Below are positions 1 to 5,177 of a stretch of DNA of 5,177 bases, piece by piece; position 1 is the first letter of the stretch; each line of letters opens with the position of its first letter. Location of the stretch: positions 1,463 through 6,639 of the forward strand of contig PLRZ01000039.1 in assembly GCA_003164075.1 (NCBI GenBank). Direction: 5' to 3'. The notes below the pieces were generated by a model that was not told where the DNA came from, did no database searches, and worked only from the letters and a program-made list of their open reading frames with translations. The translations under genes were made by a program, and so were the position numbers. The stretch comes from Bryobacterales bacterium (GTDB lineage Bacteria > Acidobacteriota > Terriglobia > Bryobacterales > Bryobacteraceae).

Positions 1-2100
1 AGCCCAGACGCTCACCGACGCGATTTGCGACACTGTACTCGGGTCGAAATTCAAAGTCCCAGAAAACGTGAATTCAATCGCATTTCCGTACGGCTGCGTT
101 TGGAGGTACGCAGAAGACGTTGACAACGCCGGAGGCGGTGGAACGGCTACAGCAGAAGCGACCGAGTTGCTGAACGATACTATTCCTCCACCGCTTCCAC
201 TACCGGACAGGTTCAACCAAAAATTCAGATAGTTGACGACGGTCGCATTGACGACATACACCTGGTACTGCCAGATTTGCGAGCCGGGTATTAGAGTGGC
301 ATCAACCTCCTGTATGAGCCAATAACCATTGACCATCGCGGCCAAATTCGCGGGACCTACGTAATTGAGATGCAGCCAGAGACCAGGCATCAATCCAGCG
401 GATGAGTTGGTGTAGAAGTAGAACGTGATCGGCAAGTCGTCGTATGTGGTCAGGGCCGCGCGGGCAAACGTAAGCCCGCTCTGGACATTCGTCTCACTCG
501 AATCGTCCGTGAGCATCTCGTACTTGCCTGTACCGTGCTCAATGACCGCCCGCGCCGCGATCAGCGCATCGTCTCTGACCGCGATGCAATCGCCGCCGAT
601 GCGCCAGTATACGACAACGAGATTTGACGTGCTGGCCACCGCAAGAGTGATAGCCGTCGATCCCTGGGTGTACGTCAGATCGCTCGGTGTGGAAGCTCCG
701 GCGGTGCCCACCTGAAGCGTGGTGCCCGTGCCGGCGCCCGGGCCGCTTTCAGCCGTTGCACTGGACCAGGTGATGCTCGTAGGATTGCTAGCGCTCACGG
801 GGTACACGTTGCCGTCCGTGCCCGGCAACTTGACCAGAGCGGCCACCCCGGAAGCTCCCCATGATTGCGCATTGAACAGCCCGTTTTCCCACGTCGGCAG
901 GCTGAACAGCGTCCCGGCCTGCGTGGGATCTGCCAGAATCGCGGCAATCATGTTCGTCGCACATGCCGCGGTGGATGCGCCAATCAGGATCTCAAATTCC
1001 TGCGTGTTGTCGAGCGTCGTCTTCCAGGTGTAGACTGCCGAGCCCACCGTCACGGTATCGCCATTGGCCGGAATCGTGTTGATCGCGCACGTAGCAAGCG
1101 CGCGCGTGGAATCCGTCAGGTACGCGCTGGTAATACTGTCCGCTGGGAACGAGAGATTGAAAGACGTTCCGCCGGGGCTGAAGAAATCGGTAGATGGTGG
1201 GAAGGCGGCAAAACTCAACTTTGCCACCTGCATGTTGCGGTAATTCTGTCTCGACCAGAGCCAATCCATCGATTCAAGAATCGTGTTGTCGCCAGTAATC
1301 GTGAGTGGGGCCGCGGTCGTAGATGGCAGGTTAAACTGCAGCGTCTGGGTTGCCGGGTCCACGTACCAAGTAAAGCCGGCCAGCGTGGCCAGCGTATCGA
1401 AGGCCGAAGAAACCGAGTCGAAAGCGTAAATCGTCGGGCCGGGAATCGTCGGGCCGGCGCTAATCGTTCCGGCGGTGACAGGCACTCCAGCGCACACCGT
1501 CGAGAGCAGATCGGCGACGATATAGCCTGCGGTCTGGGCGGTGTAACTCCGCGGCGGGATGAGAAGATTGTCGAAGCACGCCTCCAGTGAGACTGGCGTG
1601 ATGATGGCGGTGCAGTCTCCGGCGTTCCCGAGCCAGTTGACCTCTACCGAGTCGATCGTTCCCGCGAAGGCGCACACGCTGCTCGACATGGTGTAGTTGG
1701 CGTACGCCGAGGTTCCGGCGTAGGGCCGATCGAGGGTTCCGATGTTGAAACTCGTAGCCGTGAAGATGTAAATCTGGGGATCTCCGACAACCTGGAAGTC
1801 GACACCGATCAGCCCCGTCCAACTGCCCACGCCCGACAGGGAGATGTTGACCGAGCCGTTGATAACCAGAGCCTGGCCTGCAGAATATGAGACCCCGTTG
1901 CTCTGATAGAGATAGATCGGGCTGCCGACGGTCGGCCGATACGAGTCTCCCGCGCGTATGATAAACGTGATCGTCCCAGTCCCTCGCTGCGCCAATGCGA
2001 GCGTGAAGGTCTGCGAAGATCCGGCATCCCCGATATCGACGCGGGCCGTTTGGTCCGTCAGGCCGCCTACAGGCTCGTTGATTTTGAGGGACCAACTCAT
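1..2100 (-). CDS. Phage tail hub/baseplate (tail tip) protein, 3' end cut by window edge
   Basis: The frame is open for 700 codons from ATG at 2100-2098 to the left edge, with no stop, so the C-terminus is missing. The start is chosen because ATG overlaps the upstream stop as ATGA. Residues 30-67 (TLALAQRGTGTITF, then SYRPTVGSPIYLY) and 144-153 (AFAGTIDSVE) look like the first beta-barrel of phage hub proteins. Residues 171-199 (SLEACFDNLLIPPRSYTAQT, then AGYIVADLL) and 236-248 (TLATLAGFTWYVD) match the hub middle section, in which a 'LA..tGy.WyvD' helix-strand is typical. Residues 333-463 look like a separate inserted beta domain. Residues 494-628 return to hub-like sequence, including HGTGKYEMLTDD and ARAAL. 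A Gly/Ser linker (631-640) and PPPP (654-657) precede a new module. The expected role is in the tip complex that nucleates and closes the tail tube and takes part in host contact. There is no signal peptide, membrane helix or lytic motif. The family call rests on remembered sequence patterns, not a search. Confidence 0.78.
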   Translation of the reverse strand, partial: MSWSLKINEPVGGLTDQTARVDIGDAGSSQTFTLALAQRGTGTITFIIRAGDSYRPTVGSPIYLYQSNGVSYSAGQALVINGSVNISLSGVGSWTGLIGVDFQVVGDPQIYIFTATSFNIGTLDRPYAGTSAYANYTMSSSVCAFAGTIDSVEVNWLGNAGDCTAIITPVSLEACFDNLLIPPRSYTAQTAGYIVADLLSTVCAGVPVTAGTISAGPTIPGPTIYAFDSVSSAFDTLATLAGFTWYVDPATQTLQFNLPSTTAAPLTITGDNTILESMDWLWSRQNYRNMQVAKLSFAAFPPSTDFFSPGGTSFNLSFPADSITSAYLTDSTRALATCAINTIPANGDTVTVGSAVYTWKTTLDNTQEFEILIGASTAACATNMIAAILADPTQAGTLFSLPTWENGLFNAQSWGASGVAALVKLPGTDGNVYPVSASNPTSITWSSATAESGPGAGTGTTLQVGTAGASTPSDLTYTQGSTAITLAVASTSNLVVVYWRIGGDCIAVRDDALIAARAVIEHGTGKYEMLTDDSSETNVQSGLTFARAALTTYDDLPITFYFYTNSSAGLMPGLWLHLNYVGPANLAAMVNGYWLIQEVDATLIPGSQIWQYQVYVVNATVVNYLNFWLNLSGSGSGGGIVSFSNSVASAVAVPPPPALSTSSAYLQTQPYGNAIEFTFSGTLNFDPSTVSQIASVSVWA
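712..1095 (-). other. Inserted beta domain within the hub protein
   Basis: This segment encodes hub residues 336-463. It has the pattern of a small domain that I remember from many phage tail and fibre proteins: a strand ending in GDTVTVGSAVYTWKTTL, an EILIGAS turn, a helix (CATNMIAAILADP), then a strand pair with a GTDGNVYPVSAS stretch, and a Trp (residue 445) near the end. The hub-like sequence before it (SFNLSFPADSITSAYL) and after it (TLQVGTAGASTPSDLTYTQG) would join well if the segment were removed. It therefore looks inserted in a loop of the hub fold. Boundaries are approximate. Confidence 0.55.
1429..1458 (-). repeat. 15-base in-frame tandem duplication in the hub gene
   Basis: On the plus strand the 14-base unit AATCGTCGGGCCGG occurs at 1429-1442 and again at 1444-1457, giving a 15-base period that differs only in the last base. 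It encodes AGPTI followed by PGPTI (hub residues 215-224). The period is exactly five codons, so the frame is kept. The near identity suggests a recent slippage duplication in a surface loop of the hub. Confidence 0.8.
2097..2100 (-). other. ATGA stop/start overlap coupling tape measure and hub genes
   Basis: On the minus strand the bases read ATGA. TGA (2099-2097) ends the tape measure frame and ATG (2100-2098) starts the hub frame. Such overlaps usually mean translational coupling by ribosome re-initiation. The overlap is the main support for the hub start. Confidence 0.85.
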
Positions 2101-5100
2101 CCGGCCCCCAATGGAGAGAATACCGGCGAAAGCCGGGTTAGATGGCGAGCGAGTTGCCTCGCGGTTTCTTGCGGGTTGCGGTCGGCATACACCTGGATCG
2201 TGACGTTTACCGGGCCGTTGGATGTGCCCGTGTTCTGGGAGGCCGGAACGATGCGCTCGCCCTCGTGTATCTGCGCGATCATGTCGTACGGGACGTAATC
2301 TATGCCGCCTGCGAAGGAGGCGAGAGGCCCGAACACGTCAAGCACCTGATTGGCAGCCGCCGCGGCGATCACTGGCGCTTGCGCCACATTCGCCGGGTAC
2401 GGCATATCTTCCATGACCGATGCGAAACCAGCGGCCCCGGCAACAGCAGCCTCACCGCTTACGGCGCCGACATTCGCTATTGATTGCGCCACCTGCAGAT
2501 CGGCGATACCGTCGATTCGATCCGCATCGAACGTGTCCCATGCCTTCCCCAGCGCTGCGAGTCCGGACCCTTCGGCTCCCATTTGCGTGAGCAGAGCAGC
2601 ACTTGCCACTTTCTGAGCCGTCGCCAAAGCCGTCGTTGCCGTCGTTTCTGCGGTCTTCAGCTTAACGAAAATGGCGCTCGCTGCGGTCTGCGTCGCAGTG
2701 GTGGCCGTAGTCGCAGCGTGGACAATGCCAGACGAGAGGAGAAACTTCGCCGCCCAATCCTCAATAGCCGTAATCGCAGTTGTGAGAATTTCCTGAGCGA
2801 ACCCTTTCCACACTGTCTGCCAAATTTTGGTGAACGATTGCGCCTGAATAATTCCAGCCGAGATATTCGACGAAAGAGAGCTAAATGCCTTGTTAACGTC
2901 GTCCATAAGCGACGTGTACGTGCGCCCGAGAATATTGGTGGTGGAATTCAGGATCTGGGTATCCTGGTTGAGGTTGGCCAAGTCAATCATGTATTGATCG
3001 GCGCTCTTGTTGCGTTCCTGTGCGAGTGCGATCTCGTCTGTCAGCAGCGCCTCCTGAGCTGCGATCAACTTCTGCGCCGGCGGGTCGGTAGCGGCCAGCG
3101 CGGAGACGTAGAGTTGCTGCTGCTTGACTGCTTCTGGCAGATCGGTCTTGGCGAGCTTTGAGACCGCGCCGGAAACCTGCCCCCATGCCGCTTCGAGCAG
3201 CTGTGTTGTCGCCTTGCCGCTGGTCGCCACAGTGTCGAACGCCTGCACCATCTTGGTGCCCACGTCGCCGGAGACATCGTCCACGGAAAGTCTGAGCGCC
3301 TTGACTGCCTCATCAAGAGTCTGCGCCGGCTTGACGGGGGCCGTCAGCGCTGGTTCGAATTTATCGAGAGAGCCGACCGCAGCCATGATGGATTTCGCGC
3401 TCGCGTCCATCTGCGGCTGGATGGACGGCGCCGCGGCCACCGCCTTATTCCAGTCCTCCTGAGAGACTCCCGCCGCCTTCGCCGCCGCGTCGTCTTTCTT
3501 CAACGCCTCCACCAGGGCGTTAGTGGCTTCGACCAATCCGATCCCAGACATCGACGCGGCATTGTATGCGATGGCGGCCCGCTTCAGGTTTTCATCCGCC
3601 ATCCCGAGGCCCAGGAGCAAGTTCTCCTGTTTCGCGCCAGCGGCAACCGCCGCCGCGCTGTACAGGTCCATGCCGGCCGCCGCTGCGGTGATTGTCGGAA
3701 CGAATTCCTTGATCGTCTGGCTCATCAGGGATTGACGCGCCTGATCCGCCTGCAATGCCGTGCCGTAAGTCGCCTGTGCCGCAGTCAGCTTTCCCTGGGC
3801 CGAGAGAAGATCTTCAGCAGTGGCTTTCCCACCCTCGTAAGCTGCCTGGATCTTATTGAGGTTGTTCGCGGCATCCTTTACGACGACGCTAAGCAGGCTG
3901 AGAGAATCGGTAGCAGCGCCAGCGGACGTGGAAATAATGTGCAGCGAGATGCCTTGAGCGGCCATCTGCTCTTTGAACGTATTACCGATGAGGGCCTTTT
4001 CTTTGTCGCCAATTTCGGAAAGCAACTGAGACGCAGTCTTGGAGCTAATCGCCCCTTCTTCCAGCGATGCGTTGACCTTTTTTTCTGCCGCAGCCAGTTC
4101 GGTTGCACTATTCGCCGAGGACACCAGCGCCGTCATGTACTTGATAAAGGCTTCGTCGGATAACCCCACCAGGCTTGCATGCGCCGCGTCGAGTCGGCCC
4201 TTCAAATCGGAGAGGGAAATCACCGCCGCCGCTATCGCCGCTATGACGACACCGCCCATAATACCAGCCATGCCCGATGCGACCTCGCTGAGTGCTCCAA
4301 CAGCGATAGATCCGCCCTTCAAAATGGCCAGGAGGGGCGCCGCCGCCGCCGCTACCAAGGCGAGAGTCGCCGCGGAATCCTTCAATGGCGCCGGCAGAGC
4401 ATTAAATCCTTCGATCAACTCCTTCAGGAACGGAACAATTTCGGTTTTAAGGAGGTCCGTCAGCCCGGAAATGACAGGAATAATCGCCTTCCCCACTTCC
4501 TCCATCGCTAGTTCCCACTCATTAGCCAACTGCTGCCACTGGCCACCAAAGGTCTGTTCTGCTACTTGCTGAGCCACTCCGCCAAGCGAAGATAGCGCCT
4601 TCTCCAAGACCGTCACACGAATGCCAGGATCAAGCGCCTTCCACATCGCGCTCAGATTCGCAGTCGTGACATTCGTTGCTCCGGTCACCTGGTCAAATGC
4701 CGTGATGACCTCCCCGAGAGATAGGCCCATGGAAGACAGACCCCGCGATCCGAGCGAAGTCGCATTGACCAACATGTCGAAGCGGTCGGCAGCGCTGGCT
4801 ACATCGGTATTCATCACCGCAGCGCCGTCTGCGACGTGCTTCAGAACCTCAACAACATCGGTTCCGGGAGGCAGCATCTGTGTCATGCGTTGGGTAGCTG
4901 TCAGCAACGAAGGAAGTTTCAGCCCGTCGGCAGCCCCCAGAGCCTCAATTTCTTCAATCTTGGCTTTAGCTACCTCGGCACTCCCGCTCATCGATGTCAG
5001 TGCGATGCTTGCGCGGGTGACGTTATCTGCAGCCTCCAGGGCGGACTCTCCGAACTCCCGCAGGCCCTCCGTGACGGCCAGCGCCTCGCCTAATCCGATC

Positions 5101-5177
5101 AGATTTTTAGTGAGCGAATCGGTCGCCTCGGAGATGCTTTCCACCCCGGTCGCACCTGCCTCGAAGCTGCTGGCGAT
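2097..5177 (-). CDS. Phage tail tape measure protein, 5' end cut by window edge
   Basis: There are 1026 codons plus a TGA stop (2099-2097). The frame continues through the right edge, with eleven in-frame codons above the first GTG at 5144, so the true start lies outside. Numbering is from the window edge. Residues 30-260 are helical and resemble the tape measure core (TFGGQWQQLANEWELAMEEV, then GKAIIPVISGL and FLKEL). Residues 268-288 and 301-322 are two hydrophobic, Ala-rich segments. Residues 330-770 are long helices with coiled-coil character. Residues 780-813 carry the aromatic stretch FTKIWQTVWKGFAQEILTTA, then EDWAAKFLL, seen near the C-terminus of many tape measures. Residues 955-980 carry the hallmark C-terminal motif (FAGGIDYVPYDMIAQIHEGE followed by RIVPAS). 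A short strand-helix end follows (NVTIQVYADRNPQETARQLA). I see no cysteine, no peptidase and no lytic transglycosylase motif. In this family the protein sets tail length, guides tube assembly and helps DNA entry. It is translationally coupled to the downstream hub gene. Confidence 0.93.
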   Translation of the reverse strand: MASSFEAGATGVESISEATDSLTKNLIGLGEALAVTEGLREFGESALEAADNVTRASIALTSMSGSAEVAKAKIEEIEALGAADGLKLPSLLTATQRMTQMLPPGTDVVEVLKHVADGAAVMNTDVASAADRFDMLVNATSLGSRGLSSMGLSLGEVITAFDQVTGATNVTTANLSAMWKALDPGIRVTVLEKALSSLGGVAQQVAEQTFGGQWQQLANEWELAMEEVGKAIIPVISGLTDLLKTEIVPFLKELIEGFNALPAPLKDSAATLALVAAAAAPLLAILKGGSIAVGALSEVASGMAGIMGGVVIAAIAAAVISLSDLKGRLDAAHASLVGLSDEAFIKYMTALVSSANSATELAAAEKKVNASLEEGAISSKTASQLLSEIGDKEKALIGNTFKEQMAAQGISLHIISTSAGAATDSLSLLSVVVKDAANNLNKIQAAYEGGKATAEDLLSAQGKLTAAQATYGTALQADQARQSLMSQTIKEFVPTITAAAAGMDLYSAAAVAAGAKQENLLLGLGMADENLKRAAIAYNAASMSGIGLVEATNALVEALKKDDAAAKAAGVSQEDWNKAVAAAPSIQPQMDASAKSIMAAVGSLDKFEPALTAPVKPAQTLDEAVKALRLSVDDVSGDVGTKMVQAFDTVATSGKATTQLLEAAWGQVSGAVSKLAKTDLPEAVKQQQLYVSALAATDPPAQKLIAAQEALLTDEIALAQERNKSADQYMIDLANLNQDTQILNSTTNILGRTYTSLMDDVNKAFSSLSSNISAGIIQAQSFTKIWQTVWKGFAQEILTTAITAIEDWAAKFLLSSGIVHAATTATTATQTAASAIFVKLKTAETTATTALATAQKVASAALLTQMGAEGSGLAALGKAWDTFDADRIDGIADLQVAQSIANVGAVSGEAAVAGAAGFASVMEDMPYPANVAQAPVIAAAAANQVLDVFGPLASFAGGIDYVPYDMIAQIHEGERIVPASQNTGTSNGPVNVTIQVYADRNPQETARQLARHLTRLSPVFSPLGAG
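2105..2109 (-). promoter_or_regulatory. Weak G-rich ribosome binding site for the hub gene
   Basis: Upstream of the hub ATG the minus strand reads ATTGGGGGCCGG. The GGGGG run lies four bases before the start codon. It is a poor and rather close Shine-Dalgarno match with no GGAG core, so initiation probably relies mostly on coupling through the ATGA overlap. The run lies inside the last codons of the tape measure gene. Confidence 0.35.
2238..2315 (-). other. Conserved C-terminal motif of tape measure proteins
   Basis: This segment encodes tape measure residues 955-980, starting FAGGIDYVPYD and ending HEGERIVPAS. The pattern GG.DYVPYD...IH.GE.IVPA recurs near the C-terminus of tape measure proteins of many tailed phages and prophages. 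It is the strongest single clue to the function of this gene. The C-terminal part of the family is thought to contact the tail tip complex, which the next gene encodes. Confidence 0.85.
4212..4376 (-). other. Paired hydrophobic segments of the tape measure protein
   Basis: Two hydrophobic stretches, at tape measure residues 268-288 (ATLALVAAAAAPLLAIL) and 301-322 (GIMGGVVIAAIAAAVISL), are separated by a short Gly/Ser-containing linker. Both are long enough to span a membrane. Similar segments occur in other tape measures, where they are proposed to enter the host inner membrane during DNA ejection. The first contains a short run of GCC-type codons giving five alanines in a row. Confidence 0.6.

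Noticed and set aside
865..1590. A 241-codon plus-strand open frame
   Set aside because: It is antisense to the hub gene. Its product is full of Arg and Gly with no recognisable fold, typical of a shadow frame in GC-rich DNA.
1460..2095. A 211-codon minus-strand open frame beginning just after the hub start
   Set aside because: It lies in a different frame from the 700-codon hub frame. Its product is Arg/His-rich with no family resemblance, while the hub frame gives clear strand patterns and known motifs.
2484..3161. A 225-codon plus-strand open frame
   Set aside because: It is antisense to the well-supported tape measure gene and has an Arg/Cys-rich composition unlike a real protein.
4337..4353. 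Short GCC microsatellite
   Set aside because: It encodes an alanine run within a hydrophobic segment of the tape measure and is explained by codon use; too short to call a repeat element.
5142..5144. GTG as start codon of the tape measure gene
   Set aside because: The frame stays open for eleven more codons to the window edge with similar helical sequence (ASSFEAGATG), and the start region of a tape measure is not seen here. The GTG is an internal valine.
1..5177. Possible defence system, CRISPR array, diversity-generating retroelement or mobile element
   Set aside because: Both strands were read. All bases are taken up by two coding frames, and I saw no spaced repeats, template/variable repeat pair, transposase motif or inverted terminal repeats.

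Overview
The window is 5.2 kb of tightly packed phage-type structural DNA, read entirely from the minus strand. It holds two large genes, each cut by a window edge. Transcription runs from right to left: first the 3' part of a tail tape measure gene (2097-5177), then the 5' part of a tail hub/baseplate gene (1-2100). The two overlap by 4 bases in an ATGA stop/start junction. There is no intergenic DNA, and I see no RNA gene, insertion sequence, CRISPR array or attachment site. I also see no promoter or terminator, as expected in the middle of a late structural operon.

The gene order and the tape measure length suggest a long-tailed phage or prophage of the siphovirus type. The minimum tape measure length of 1026 residues would fit a tail of about 150 nm or more. 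A headless tail-like particle or gene transfer agent cannot be excluded, because no head, integrase or lysis genes are visible. The sequence is moderately GC-rich by eye. Ala-rich helices and Thr/Ser/Gly-rich beta protein would suit a soil or other environmental bacterium as host. Nothing here fixes the host, and no host gene is present.

Region 5177-2097: the tape measure protein sets tail length, acts as scaffold for tail tube assembly and is usually ejected with the DNA. It has a core N-terminal part, a two-segment hydrophobic region, a long helical middle, an Ala/Thr-rich stretch and the conserved C-terminal motif (AGGIDYVPYD...HEGERIVPA).

Region 2100-1: this reading frame is open for 700 codons to the left edge, with no stop. 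It reads as a baseplate hub/tail tip protein in which the usual hub strands are interrupted by at least one recognisable inserted beta domain (about 712-1095) and probably by a second insertion (about 1675-1899). After a Gly/Ser linker and a proline run, a new C-terminal module starts and leaves the window.

The two products work at the same end of the tail. The tape measure is held at the tip by the hub complex during assembly, and the hub closes the tube until adsorption. I found no defence system or other clearly new system. The most interesting points are the nested domain layout of the hub and its direct coupling to the tape measure gene with no separate distal tail gene between them.
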